DNA of 64,000 nt, from the NCBI RefSeq assembly GCF_000759955.1, contig NZ_JNAL01000018.1, positions 62,001 through 126,000 on the forward strand, written 5' to 3'. The translations under genes and the position numbers were made by a program. Positions within the stretch are counted from its first letter, which is position 1; every line of letters starts with the position of its first letter. This DNA comes from Prochlorococcus marinus str. MIT 9201. GTDB lineage: Bacteria; Cyanobacteriota; Cyanobacteriia; PCC-6307; Cyanobiaceae. The notes beneath the pieces are model-generated. The model was not told the DNA's origin. It saw only the letters and a program-made list of their open reading frames with translations, and ran no database searches. Positions 47,366-56,582 of this stretch are shown piece after piece.

Positions 47366-50122
47366 ATGAGAGAAACTCTTACATCCAAGCCTGAACTTTT
47401 TAGCGATATAAGTTGGAATCTTCTTCTATTAGGGGAAGAAACCGCAAAAAAATGGGATCATAGCGAATTTAATATTGAACATATAATTCATACATTGTTC
47501 TCATCAAGTGAATTCTTTGCTTTTATTGAAAAATTATCTATCGACCAAGATACAGTTTTAGATATAACAGAGGATTTTTTAGAGGAGACACCGACAAATG
47601 AGTCAGATATTTTTACTATCGGAGAAGATTTAGAAATTTTACTAGATAATGCAAATCAGATTAAAATTCAATGGGGATCAAGATTAATAGAAATTCCGCA
47701 TTTACTAATTGCTCTTGGAAGAGATTTAAGAATTGGTAATTATGTTTTTGAAGAAGGCAATCTCTCAATGGAAAAATTAGAGGAGGAATTAAAGTTTTTC
47801 CCAAATATTAATCAAACAAAAGATTCTTCTCATTATAAGAACGTAATTGAGATAAATAATCAATCTAATTTTGAACCAAACAAAGAGACATTAGGTAAAG
47901 AGGAAAAATTTGAAAAAGCTATTGTTCCATTACCTAAAAGTGAACTTCAAATTGAAACCAAAAAACAAGTCAGAAAAGATGAGAATGCTCTTTTAATTTA
48001 TGGGAAAGATTTAACAGAATCAGCTAAAAAAGGCTTACTAGATCCCGTAATAGGTAGAGAAAATGAGATCAATAATTTAATGAGGGTACTCTGTAGAAGA
48101 AACAAAAATAATCCCATACTTATTGGCAATCCTGGAGTTGGTAAAACCTCTATTGCAAAATTACTTGCACAATTAATTGTTAACAAAAAAGTTCCTGATT
48201 CTTTAAAAGACTTTAAAATTATTTCACTTGACTTAGGTGCATTAGTTTCTGGGACAAAATTTAGAGGCCAACTAGAAGAAAGACTAAGCTTGATACTGCA
48301 GGAACTAAACGATCCAAGCCAAGGAATGATTTTATTTGTTGATGAAATTCACTCAATATTAAGTTCTGACAGATCTTCTACCGACATAAGTAATATATTA
48401 AAGCCTTTACTAGCTGAAGGAGAACTTAGATGTATCGGCACAACAACACCCGAGAAATTTCGTGAAACTATTGAAAAAGATCAGGCATTGAATAATTGTT
48501 TTCAAAAGATAGCTGTTAATGAACCTTCAGTAGAATTAAGCGCAAAAATACTGCAAGGCATCAAAAAGAAATATGAATCACATCATGGCATAAGAATTTC
48601 TGAAGAGGCTGTCAATTATTCTGCAAAATTAGCCGATAGATACATCAGTGATAAATGTCTTCCTGATAAAGCAATAGATTTAATTGATGAAGCAGCTGCA
48701 CAGTTAAAAATTGAGTCTAATAATAAGCCTCAAATAATCCTCCAACAAGAAAAAAAGCTTCAAACTATTGATGAAAAACTGAATAATCTGCAAGGAGAAG
48801 ATATCGAAGCTCAAGAAAAACTATTAAATATGAGACTAGAATCAGAGTCAAAATTGAACATTCTGCTAGACAATTGGAATAATTTGCGCGAAGAAATGGA
48901 GCAATTATTTATTTTAATGAAAGAAGAAGATAAGCTAACCAAACAAATTAAAAATAAATCTAATTCAGGGATTGCAAATGATATAGATTTTTTAGAAAAA
49001 CTTGAAGAGGAGTTAATTGAAATAAAGGATGAAATACAAAAAGTTGAAGAGAACTTTAAAAAAATAAAGAAAAATAGAAATTTTACTTTTAAGTATCAAG
49101 TTGAGCCTGATGATATTGCTGATGTCATCTCAAAAATTACAGGCATTCCAATTTCTAAAGTAGTTTCAAATGAACGCAAGAAATTAGTCAATCTAGAAGC
49201 AGAATTAAGTGAAAAAGTTATTGGGCAAGAAAAAGCTATAGAAGCTGTTTCTGCTGCAATAAGAAGAGCTCGCGTTGGCATGAAAAGTCCTAAAAGACCT
49301 ATTGGATCGTTTTTATTTATGGGTCCAACAGGTGTTGGCAAAACAGAATTAGCAAAATCTCTTGCAACAGCCTTATTTGATGAAGAAGACGCACTTTTAA
49401 GATTAGACATGAGTGAATATATGGAGAAAAATGCCGTAGCAAGACTTTTAGGAGCTCCTCCAGGTTATGTTGGTTATGAAGAGGGAGGTCAATTAACTGA
49501 AGCCGTAAGACGCAAACCCTATTCAGTAATACTTCTTGATGAGATAGAAAAAGCACATTCAGAAGTGTTTAATATCCTTTTACAAGTCTTAGATGAAGGA
49601 AGATTAACTGACTCCCAAGGAAGGACAGTAGATTTCAAAAATACCGTAATTATTATGACAAGTAACCTAGCTGGTAAATCTATACTGGAGTATTCACAAA
49701 AGATTTCTAAAAGTGAGGATAAGTTAGAAATACATCAACAAACTCTAGATGATTCCATTAGCAATACATTGTCTTCAATTTTTAGACCTGAATTTTTAAA
49801 TAGAATTGACGAAGTAGTTAAGTTTGATCCATTATCTATTGATGAACTTCAAAAAATAATCATTTTACAAACAGAAGATTTAAAAAACCTGCTACTTGAA
49901 CAAAACATAAATATCGCTATAGACAAAAAAGTTATAAATAAAATTGCCAACGATTCTTACGAACCTAAATATGGTGCTAGGCCACTCAGCAGGGAACTTA
50001 GAAGACAAATAGAAAATCCCTTGGCTGCAAAACTTTTAGAGGATAATTTTAAAAACAAAAAAAATATCACAATTAAACTTAACCCTGCTAAAAAAGATGA
50101 TATTATTTTCAAACCTAGCTGA
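47366..50122 (+). CDS. clpB2: ClpB-family disaggregase, divergent ClpB2 type
   Basis: Hsp100 AAA+ protein of 918 residues. N-domain about 1-150 is divergent from ClpB1. NBD1 Walker A IGNPGVGKTSIA near 252-263 and Walker B FVDEIHSIL; a middle coiled-coil domain at about 450-580; NBD2 Walker A GPTGVGKT near 652-659, Walker B LLDEIEKAH and the finger region FRPEFLNRIDE. In NBD1 the ALERRFQ arginine-finger motif is ALNNCFQ (Asn376, Asn377, Cys378), so both trans-acting arginines are absent. ClpB2 sits upstream of secE in other cyanobacteria; the secE gene starts 61 bases downstream here. Confidence 0.9.
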   Translation: MRETLTSKPELFSDISWNLLLLGEETAKKWDHSEFNIEHIIHTLFSSSEFFAFIEKLSIDQDTVLDITEDFLEETPTNESDIFTIGEDLEILLDNANQIKIQWGSRLIEIPHLLIALGRDLRIGNYVFEEGNLSMEKLEEELKFFPNINQTKDSSHYKNVIEINNQSNFEPNKETLGKEEKFEKAIVPLPKSELQIETKKQVRKDENALLIYGKDLTESAKKGLLDPVIGRENEINNLMRVLCRRNKNNPILIGNPGVGKTSIAKLLAQLIVNKKVPDSLKDFKIISLDLGALVSGTKFRGQLEERLSLILQELNDPSQGMILFVDEIHSILSSDRSSTDISNILKPLLAEGELRCIGTTTPEKFRETIEKDQALNNCFQKIAVNEPSVELSAKILQGIKKKYESHHGIRISEEAVNYSAKLADRYISDKCLPDKAIDLIDEAAAQLKIESNNKPQIILQQEKKLQTIDEKLNNLQGEDIEAQEKLLNMRLESESKLNILLDNWNNLREEMEQLFILMKEEDKLTKQIKNKSNSGIANDIDFLEKLEEELIEIKDEIQKVEENFKKIKKNRNFTFKYQVEPDDIADVISKITGIPISKVVSNERKKLVNLEAELSEKVIGQEKAIEAVSAAIRRARVGMKSPKRPIGSFLFMGPTGVGKTELAKSLATALFDEEDALLRLDMSEYMEKNAVARLLGAPPGYVGYEEGGQLTEAVRRKPYSVILLDEIEKAHSEVFNILLQVLDEGRLTDSQGRTVDFKNTVIIMTSNLAGKSILEYSQKISKSEDKLEIHQQTLDDSISNTLSSIFRPEFLNRIDEVVKFDPLSIDELQKIIILQTEDLKNLLLEQNINIAIDKKVINKIANDSYEPKYGARPLSRELRRQIENPLAAKLLEDNFKNKKNITIKLNPAKKDDIIFKPS

Positions 50123-50182
50123 GGAGCAAATCAATAAGCTAAAATAAAAACAAAGCGTAACGCTTAATTCCAAAAAAATTTT

Positions 50183-50425
50183 GTGACAAGTCCTACTACT
50201 AATAAAGAACCTCTTAAAAAGGATTCCCCTGAAGTAAAAGAGCCTAAAAAAAAGAATAATTTTTTTAAATCTACCTACGATGAGCTAAAACTTGTCGTTT
50301 GGCCTAACAAACAACAACTTTTTAGTGAATCTGTAGCAGTTATAATTATGGTATCCTTCTCTGCGGCAGCCATAGCATCTGTCAGCAGATTCTATGGATG
50401 GGCAGCCTCGCTTATTTTTGGTTGA
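50183..50425 (+). CDS. secE: Preprotein translocase subunit SecE
   Basis: 80 residues from a GTG start at 50183. Charged N-terminus, then FFKSTYDELKLVVWPNKQQL, the SecE signature, and one transmembrane helix (about 54-75). It is the essential small subunit of SecYEG. nusG follows 53 bases later, the standard secE-nusG-rplK order of bacteria. Confidence 0.94.
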   Translation: MTSPTTNKEPLKKDSPEVKEPKKKNNFFKSTYDELKLVVWPNKQQLFSESVAVIIMVSFSAAAIASVSRFYGWAASLIFG

Positions 50426-50478
50426 ATTATCCCTGAATATAATTTTAAAAAGATCTTAATTAAGCTTCCAGAAACAAA

Positions 50479-51090
50479 ATGAGTAATGAATTGACTACAA
50501 ACCTCGCTTCTTCAAAAGCAAATACTAGCATCGCAAGATGGTATGCCGTTCAAGTAGCATCAAGCTGCGAAAAAAAAGTAAAAGCGACTCTTGAGCAGAG
50601 ATCAGTAACTTTAGGTGTTAATAATCGAATTATTGAAATTGAAATTCCTCAAACTCCTGGAATCAAATTAAAAAAGGATGGAAGTAGACAAACTACTGAA
50701 GAAAAAGTTTTCCCAGGTTATGTCCTCGTGAGAATGATTTTAGATGAAGACACAATGATGGCTGTAAAAAGCACTCCAAATGTAATTAATTTTGTTGGTG
50801 CTGAAGACGGCAGAGGCAGTGGAAGGTCGCGAGGTCATATCAAACCTCGACCATTATCCAGACAAGAAGTTAATAGGATCTTTAAGCGTGCATCAGAGAA
50901 AAAAGCTGTAATCAAATTAGATATTGAAGAAAAAGATAGAATCATAGTTACTAGTGGTCCATTCAAAGATTTCCAAGGAGAAGTTATAGAAGTTTCTGGG
51001 GAAAGAAATAAATTAAAAGCATTACTTTCAATATTTGGGCGCGAGACTCCTGTAGAATTAGAATTCTCCCAGATCAATAAACAAAATTAA
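50479..51090 (+). CDS. nusG: Transcription elongation/antitermination factor NusG
   Basis: 203 residues; NGN domain with RWYAVQVASSCEKKVKATLE and PGYVLVRMIL, then a C-terminal KOW domain with VTSGPFKDFQGEVIEVSGERNKLKALLSIFGRETPVELEF (broken: FKDFQGEVIEV and SGERNKLKALL). It couples RNA polymerase with ribosomes or Rho. A 32-residue low-complexity N-terminal tail precedes the NGN domain. rplK follows after 67 bases. Confidence 0.95.
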   Translation: MSNELTTNLASSKANTSIARWYAVQVASSCEKKVKATLEQRSVTLGVNNRIIEIEIPQTPGIKLKKDGSRQTTEEKVFPGYVLVRMILDEDTMMAVKSTPNVINFVGAEDGRGSGRSRGHIKPRPLSRQEVNRIFKRASEKKAVIKLDIEEKDRIIVTSGPFKDFQGEVIEVSGERNKLKALLSIFGRETPVELEFSQINKQN

Positions 51091-51157
51091 TTTCTAATTG
51101 TTCTTGTTTATCGAGTAAAATTATGATTTTCTACTTCAGCTTAAATTCTCTAATCTA

Positions 51158-51583
51158 ATGGCAAAAAAAATTGTTGCAGTTATCAAGCTTGCTCTGCAAG
51201 CAGGCAAAGCAAATCCTGCTCCTCCTGTAGGTCCAGCTTTAGGACAGCATGGTGTCAATATCATGGCATTTTGTAAAGAATACAATGCAAGAACACAAGA
51301 TAAAGCAGGTTTTGTAATTCCAGTTGAAATTTCTGTTTTTGAAGATAGAAGCTTTACTTTTATCACAAAAACACCTCCTGCTTCCGTCTTAATAACAAAA
51401 GCAGCCGGTATAGAAAAAGGATCAGGTGAATCTGCAAAAGGTTCTATTGGGAACATTAGTAAAGCTCAATTAGAAGAAATAGCCAAAACTAAGCTTCCTG
51501 ATCTAAACTGTTCTAGTGTTGAATCAGCAATGAAAGTAATTGAGGGTACTGCTCGTAATATGGGCGTCTCTATTACTGATTGA
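51158..51583 (+). CDS. rplK: 50S ribosomal protein L11
   Basis: 141 residues; [30 protein letters not shown] at the N-terminus (two pieces), the [13 protein letters not shown] hinge and the C-terminal RNA-binding domain ending [13 protein letters not shown]11 forms the GTPase-associated centre. Gene order secE-nusG-rplK-rplA-rplJ-rplL is the bacterial standard. Complete. Confidence 0.98.
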   Translation: MAKKIVAVIKLALQAGKANPAPPVGPALGQHGVNIMAFCKEYNARTQDKAGFVIPVEISVFEDRSFTFITKTPPASVLITKAAGIEKGSGESAKGSIGNISKAQLEEIAKTKLPDLNCSSVESAMKVIEGTARNMGVSITD

Positions 51584-51610
51584 ATTCAAGACAAAATTGC
51601 TCACTATTTA

Positions 51611-51640
51611 GGGGAGGTTAGTTCATAACCGTTTGCACCC
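51611..51640 (+). ncRNA. Structured leader before rplA, possible L1 autoregulatory site
   Basis: GGTTA (51616-51620) and TAACC (51626-51630) pair around a GTTCA loop; an outer GGG (51611-51613) and CCC (51638-51640) close an asymmetric internal loop containing GTTTGCA. The element ends ten bases before the L1 start codon. L1 binds an RNA helix with an asymmetric internal loop in other bacteria and archaea, so autoregulation is plausible. Not demonstrated; hairpin seen directly. Confidence 0.4.
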
Positions 51641-51649
51641 AAAATTTCT

Positions 51650-52357
51650 ATGAAAAAACTATCAAAAAGAATGGCGGCTCTATCAACAAAGATAGAGGAT
51701 CGCATTTACGCACCTCTTGAGGCTCTTAGTATTATCAAAGAAAATGCCAACGCTAAATTTGATGAAACTATTGAAGCGCATATACGTTTAGGTATTGATC
51801 CAAAATATACTGATCAACAATTGAGGACCACTGTTACATTACCGCATGGTACTGGCCAAACCATCAAAATCGCAGTAATCACTAGCGGTGAGAATGTTTC
51901 GAAAGCTAAGGCTGCTGGTGCAGATTTATTTGGCGAAGAAGATCTTGTAGAAAGCATCAACAAAGGAAATATGGAGTTCGACCTACTCATTGCGACTCCA
52001 GATATGATGCCAAAGGTTGCAAAATTAGGACGAGTTTTAGGACCTAGAGGTTTAATGCCTAATCCTAAAGCTGGGACAGTAACTAACGATATTGCTAATG
52101 CGATAAAAGAATTCAAAGCTGGCAAGCTCGAATTTAGGGCAGATAAAGCGGGTATCGTTCATGTACGCTTTGGAAAAGCAAGTTTCACAAAAGAGGCTCT
52201 ATTTGACAACTTAAAAACCTTACAAGAATCAATTGATAAAAATAAACCAACTGGAGCCAAAGGAAAGTATTGGAAAACTTTTTATGTGACTTCAACAATG
52301 GGGCCTTCAGTTCGTTTAGACATAAATGCCATACAAGATTACCAACCTGAAGGTTAA
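51650..52357 (+). CDS. rplA: 50S ribosomal protein L1
   Basis: 235 residues; [32 protein letters not shown], and the [18 protein letters not shown] signature in domain II. L1 forms the stalk that releases E-site tRNA and often represses its own operon. A structured leader lies between rplK and this gene. Confidence 0.98.
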   Translation: MKKLSKRMAALSTKIEDRIYAPLEALSIIKENANAKFDETIEAHIRLGIDPKYTDQQLRTTVTLPHGTGQTIKIAVITSGENVSKAKAAGADLFGEEDLVESINKGNMEFDLLIATPDMMPKVAKLGRVLGPRGLMPNPKAGTVTNDIANAIKEFKAGKLEFRADKAGIVHVRFGKASFTKEALFDNLKTLQESIDKNKPTGAKGKYWKTFYVTSTMGPSVRLDINAIQDYQPEG

Positions 52358-52390
52358 CCCTTTGTAGTATAATTTTAATTGCAATAATAC

Positions 52391-52541
52391 GGCCAAAGAA
52401 AGTAGGTTAATTTAGTTATCCTAAATTTTTAATTCCTACCGAGGACTCGTCTAAAATTATTTCTTTTTGGATCTAATAAAAGCGGCCTCTTTAAAAGAAC
52501 TTTGCCGCATTTCCTGCTCTCCCTAAATTACGATCCAAAAA
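52391..52541 (+). ncRNA. Ribosomal protein L10 leader
   Basis: GGCCAAAGAAAGTAGG pairs at GTAGG (52402-52406) with CCTAC (52435-52439), followed by CGAGGACTCGTC, the conserved L10-leader core; TTTAG/CTAAA makes an inner stem. Downstream, a GCGGC...GCCGC hairpin (52482-52508) is enclosed by a perfect ten-base long-range pair, TTTTTGGATC (52464-52473) with GATCCAAAAA (52532-52541), which ends six bases before the rplJ ATG. L10 (or L10-L12) binding to this leader regulates rplJ-rplL in many bacteria. Confidence 0.8.
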
Positions 52542-52547
52542 AAAACA

Positions 52548-53075
52548 ATGGGCCGAACACTAGAGAATAAGCAACAAATCGTTACTGAGATTAAATCTCT
52601 GTTAAACGACTCGGAAATGGCTGTAGTTCTTGACTATAAAGGTTTAACTATCAAAGAGATGTCTGATTTGCGATCTAGATTGCAAACAACTAACGGCATT
52701 TGCAAAGTTACTAAAAATTCATTGATGCGTAAAGCCATTGATGGAAATAGTAATTGGAATGATCTTGAATCTTTACTGACCGGAACAAATGCTTTTGTCT
52801 TAATCAAAGAAGATGTTGGCGGTGCTGTAAAAGCGATCCAATCTTTTCAAAAAGACACCAAAAAATCCGAAACCAAAGGAGCTTTATTTGAAGGCAGACT
52901 TCTTAGCGATTCTGAAATAAAAGAAATTGCAAGTCTTCCATCTAAAGAAGTATTGATGGCAAAAATTGCTGGCGCTATAAATGGCGTTGCAACTAAAATC
53001 GCGATCTCTATTAATGAAGTACCTTCTGGACTTGCTAGATCACTGAAACAACATTCTGAAAAATCAGAATCCTAA
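52548..53075 (+). CDS. rplJ: 50S ribosomal protein L10
   Basis: 175 residues; the N-terminal domain has [18 protein letters not shown] and [14 protein letters not shown], the RNA-binding part; the C-terminal helix anchors L7/L12. There is no Shine-Dalgarno sequence before the ATG at 52548; the leader ends in an A-rich tract instead. rplL follows 28 bases later. Confidence 0.97.
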   Translation: MGRTLENKQQIVTEIKSLLNDSEMAVVLDYKGLTIKEMSDLRSRLQTTNGICKVTKNSLMRKAIDGNSNWNDLESLLTGTNAFVLIKEDVGGAVKAIQSFQKDTKKSETKGALFEGRLLSDSEIKEIASLPSKEVLMAKIAGAINGVATKIAISINEVPSGLARSLKQHSEKSES

Positions 53076-53103
53076 ATTCAAAACCTAATTCACTTTTAAG
53101 AAA

Positions 53104-53499
53104 ATGTCCGCAAAAACTGAAGAAATTCTTGAATCATTAAAATCTCTCTCACTTTTAGAAGCATCTGAGCTTGTAAAACAAATTGAGGAGGCTTTTGGAG
53201 TATCTGCTGCAGCTTCTGCAGGGGTAGTAATGGCAGCTCCAGGAGCAGCTGCTGGTGATGGAGATGGTGGAGCTGCTGAAGAGAAAACTGAATTTGATGT
53301 AGTTCTCGAAAGCTTTGATGCAGCTGCAAAAATCAAAGTCCTTAAAGTTGTAAGAAATGCAACTGGTCTAGGTCTTGGTGATGCGAAAGCACTTGTTGAA
53401 GCAGCACCGAAAACTGTAAAAGAAGGAGTAGCTAAAGCAGACGCTGAATCTTTAAAGAAAGAGATTGAAGAAGCTGGCGGTAAAGTTACACTTAAGTAA
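53104..53499 (+). CDS. rplL: 50S ribosomal protein L7/L12
   Basis: 131 residues; N-terminal dimerisation domain ([19 protein letters not shown]), an Ala/Gly-rich hinge with [15 protein letters not shown], and a C-terminal domain with [19 protein letters not shown] and [20 protein letters not shown]. The flexible stalk recruits translation GTPases. Complete and canonical. Confidence 0.98.
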   Translation: MSAKTEEILESLKSLSLLEASELVKQIEEAFGVSAAASAGVVMAAPGAAAGDGDGGAAEEKTEFDVVLESFDAAAKIKVLKVVRNATGLGLGDAKALVEAAPKTVKEGVAKADAESLKKEIEEAGGKVTLK

Positions 53500-53513
53500 G
53501 AGTACATTTTTTA

Positions 53514-53538
53514 AAGCCGATAACTTTAATATCGGCTT
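53514..53538 (+). terminator. Hairpin between rplL and rnhA, weak terminator or processing site
   Basis: AAGCCGATA (53514-53522) pairs perfectly with TATCGGCTT (53530-53538) around a seven-base loop. It is followed by CAAAAATT, not a T-run, so it is not a standard terminator; it may reduce read-through from the ribosomal operon into rnhA, whose ATG is eight bases later. Confidence 0.4.
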
Positions 53539-53546
53539 CAAAAATT

Positions 53547-54275
53547 ATGAATAGTGATAGTATTGCAATTGAAGCTGCATCAGATGGAGCCTGCAGTGGC
53601 AATCCAGGTCCAGGCGGTTGGGGAGGTTTAATAATATTTGATGATAATAGTGAATTAGAAATAGGTGGTTCTGAGCAAAATACCACTAATAACAGAATGG
53701 AATTGACTGCTGCTATAAAAACTCTTGAAAAATTAAAAACCTATAAATTAAAAGAGAACTTTAAATTGCGAACTGATAGTAAATATGTCATTGATGGGTA
53801 TACAAAATGGATTATTAATTGGAAGAGAAATGGATGGAAAACAAGCGCGGGAAAATCAGTCCAAAATCTTGATTTATGGCAAAAAATTGATCAATTAAGA
53901 ATTAATGGCCTAATTATGGAATATGTTAAGGGTCATAGCGGTGATAAACATAATGATCGGGTTGATAAAATCGCTACTAATTACAGCAAAGGTATATCTA
54001 TAGTAGGTGATTCAAAAGAAGTCGAATCTGCAGTTGACTTTTTTGACCAAAATGCACCTGCTGAAATTCAAGAATTATTTTCAAGAAATCAATTAATACT
54101 AAAATTTGCAGAAAAAAAGTACTTATTAAGCTCACTAGAACTAAGTAAATTATTGAGTGAAGAAAACCACTTAAAAATAAAACAATATTTACTTTTTGAA
54201 TGGCGCAATTGGAGATTTATTCCTAAAGATAAAAAATATTGGATAATAGAAAAAAAGAATCCTGATTTTTTATGA
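53547..54275 (+). CDS. rnhA: Ribonuclease HI with C-terminal extension
   Basis: Degrades RNA in RNA/DNA hybrids. The catalytic domain occupies residues about 1-150 with SDGACSGNPGPGGWGG (first Asp), NNRMELTAAI (Glu), RTDSKYVIDG (Asp) and KGHSGDKHNDRVDKIA (His and Asp). The 242-residue protein is longer than the usual ~155: about 90 extra residues follow, ending FEWRNWRFIPKDKKYWI, not a hybrid-binding domain I recognise. The stop overlaps the pyrD start (ATGA). Confidence 0.92.
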   Translation: MNSDSIAIEAASDGACSGNPGPGGWGGLIIFDDNSELEIGGSEQNTTNNRMELTAAIKTLEKLKTYKLKENFKLRTDSKYVIDGYTKWIINWKRNGWKTSAGKSVQNLDLWQKIDQLRINGLIMEYVKGHSGDKHNDRVDKIATNYSKGISIVGDSKEVESAVDFFDQNAPAEIQELFSRNQLILKFAEKKYLLSSLELSKLLSEENHLKIKQYLLFEWRNWRFIPKDKKYWIIEKKNPDFL

Positions 54276-55441
54276 AAGAACAAAAGGGCGTATTTAAAAA
54301 TCTTTATAAAAACTTAATGACCCCTATTTTAAAAAAAGACTCTGGAATGGATGCAGAATATTTAACTAACTTATCTCTTAGCCTTCTATCATTCAGCTCA
54401 AGAAAACACAATTGGCCTGTAGTTTCATCAATTCTAAAAAATATAAATGAAGAATTTTCAATTCTTGATAAAAGATTAAGTCAGAACATATGTGGAATAA
54501 ATTTCTGTAATCCAGTTGGTTTAGCTGCAGGTTTTGACAAAAATGGAAATGCTGCAAATATATGGAAAAATTTTGGATTTGGATTTGCTGAACTTGGTAC
54601 AGTAACCAAATTTCCTCAAAATGGTAATCCTAAACCAAGGTTATTTAGATTAGCAAAAGAAGAGGCAGCATTAAATAGAATGGGTTTCAATAACAATGGT
54701 GCGGAAAATCTAGTTAAAAACTTTCTTGAACAAGGTATTGATTTTAAAAAAGACAGGAAGGATATTTGTTTAGGAATAAATTTCGGCAAATCTAAAATTA
54801 CAGATTTATCTCAAGCAAAAGATGATTATTTAACTTCTCTAAAATTGTTAATTCCATATTGTGATTACGCGGCAATAAACGTAAGTTCTCCAAATACTGA
54901 AGGTCTCAGAAAGTTGCAAGATCCAATTCTTCTGAAAGAACTTCTCGAAGAAATTAAAAACTTACCTAAATGTCCCCCATTATTTGTAAAAATTGCGCCA
55001 GATTTAAGCCTTAAAGATATTGAAGATATTTGTCAATTAATAATCGAGGAAAATATCGATGGAATAATTGCTACTAACACTAGCATTGATAGATTAGGTC
55101 TTGACAATAGAAAAATCAAGCAAACTGGACTATTACTATCAGAAGAGAATGGAGGATTAAGTGGAAGGCCCCTACAAAAAAAAGCAAATCAAATATTAAA
55201 ACATATCCATAATATTGATAAAGATATCATATTAATTGGTGTTGGTGGAATCGATAGTCCTGAATCAGCTTGGGAAAGAATTTGTTCTGGAGCATCATTA
55301 ATTCAACTTTATACAGGATGGATATATAAGGGTCCACAATTAGTACCGGATATACTTGAAGGAATAATAAAGCAACTCAATAAACATCAATTATCTAATA
55401 TAAAAGAGGCCATTGGATCAGATTTAAAATGGATTGAATAA
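54272..55441 (+). CDS. pyrD: Dihydroorotate dehydrogenase, class 2
   Basis: Oxidises dihydroorotate to orotate with a quinone acceptor at the membrane. 389 residues, the length and membrane-associated N-terminal part of class 2 enzymes. FMN-barrel motifs: NPVGLAAGFDKNG, GFAELGTVT, CLGINFGKSK, NVSSPNT with the catalytic serine, KIAPDLS, and LIGVGGIDSPESA. Start ATG at 54272 overlaps the rnhA stop by four bases. Confidence 0.96.
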   Translation: MKEQKGVFKNLYKNLMTPILKKDSGMDAEYLTNLSLSLLSFSSRKHNWPVVSSILKNINEEFSILDKRLSQNICGINFCNPVGLAAGFDKNGNAANIWKNFGFGFAELGTVTKFPQNGNPKPRLFRLAKEEAALNRMGFNNNGAENLVKNFLEQGIDFKKDRKDICLGINFGKSKITDLSQAKDDYLTSLKLLIPYCDYAAINVSSPNTEGLRKLQDPILLKELLEEIKNLPKCPPLFVKIAPDLSLKDIEDICQLIIEENIDGIIATNTSIDRLGLDNRKIKQTGLLLSEENGGLSGRPLQKKANQILKHIHNIDKDIILIGVGGIDSPESAWERICSGASLIQLYTGWIYKGPQLVPDILEGIIKQLNKHQLSNIKEAIGSDLKWIE

Positions 55442-55457
55442 AATTAAAGTATGAATA

Positions 55458-56582
55458 ATGAATAAATCAGAACCTAATGATTACTCAAAAGAAGCCCTGC
55501 AAATATCAAACTCACAGCATGGAGGAAATGTATATACAAATGCAAAAAAATTAAATTTATTACCCTCTGAAATCATTGATGCAAGTGCCTCATTAGTACC
55601 CTTTGATCCCCCTCAAATCCTGATAGATTCATTAAACAAAGAAATTAAGAATCTTGGATTTAGATATTACCCTGATAGAAACTTGAGTGATCTAAAAGAA
55701 ATAATAGGGAAATTTCATGGGATAAATCCAGAGAATATATTGCCTGGCAATGGAGCTTCTGAGCTTATAACCTGGGCAGGTTATGAAGCATCCAAATATG
55801 GAAAAAGTTGTGTTCCCGCTCCATCCTTTCTAGATTATGAAAGATCCTTAAATTGTTGGAATAGTAATTTAATACATTGCGAATTACCAAAAAACTGGAA
55901 TAATATTTTCCCTCAATCATTTCCGCTTCATCCAAGAGGTGACGTCATATGGATAACAAACCCACATAACCCAACCGGCCAATTATGGGGAAAAAATTCA
56001 TTAGAAGAAATAGTGAAAAAATATAAATTAGTTATCTGTGATGAGGCTTTCTTATCAATAACACCCAATGGAGAAAGGGAATCTTTAATACCATTAACCC
56101 AAAAGTATGATAATTTATTAGTCTTGAGAAGCTTAACTAAAATATTCAATATTCCTGGTCTTAGATTAGGTTACGTTATTGGCTCATCGAAAAAACTTAA
56201 GCAATGGAATATCAATAGAGATCCTTGGCCCTTAAATTCCTTTGCAATTAAAGCCGGAATTGACTTACTAAGTAATAAGAAATTCTATGAAAAATGGATA
56301 AAACAGATTCACCGCTGGATAAATATTGAAAGAGAGAGGGTATTTGAAAAATTATCAAAAATAGAAAACCTTAAAGTTCACAACTCTTCAACCAACTTTT
56401 TTTTAATAGAAAGTAAAACATCCTTATCACCCAATATAAAATACTTAGAAAATAAAGGCATATTACTTAGAGAATGTACTTCATTTAGATTTCTTGACGA
56501 AAAATGGGCAAGAATAAGTTTACAGAGTAAGAAAAATAACACTCTTTTATGTAAAGAAATTCATAATTCCTTTAAAAAGTAA
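55458..56582 (+). CDS. PLP aminotransferase-fold protein, CobD-like (threonine-phosphate decarboxylase)
   Basis: 374 residues; N-terminal HGGNVYTNAKKL and IIDASASLVPFDPP, typical of CobD (the HGGN motif), then GNGASELITW, TNPHNPTGQLW, DEAFLSI and the PLP lysine in RSLTKIFNIPGLRLGY. CobD makes aminopropanol phosphate for cobalamin or pseudocobalamin. Histidinol-phosphate aminotransferase is the alternative, but the HGGN start favours CobD. The last 22 bases overlap murG from the opposite strand. Confidence 0.82.
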   Translation: MNKSEPNDYSKEALQISNSQHGGNVYTNAKKLNLLPSEIIDASASLVPFDPPQILIDSLNKEIKNLGFRYYPDRNLSDLKEIIGKFHGINPENILPGNGASELITWAGYEASKYGKSCVPAPSFLDYERSLNCWNSNLIHCELPKNWNNIFPQSFPLHPRGDVIWITNPHNPTGQLWGKNSLEEIVKKYKLVICDEAFLSITPNGERESLIPLTQKYDNLLVLRSLTKIFNIPGLRLGYVIGSSKKLKQWNINRDPWPLNSFAIKAGIDLLSNKKFYEKWIKQIHRWINIERERVFEKLSKIENLKVHNSSTNFFLIESKTSLSPNIKYLENKGILLRECTSFRFLDEKWARISLQSKKNNTLLCKEIHNSFKK

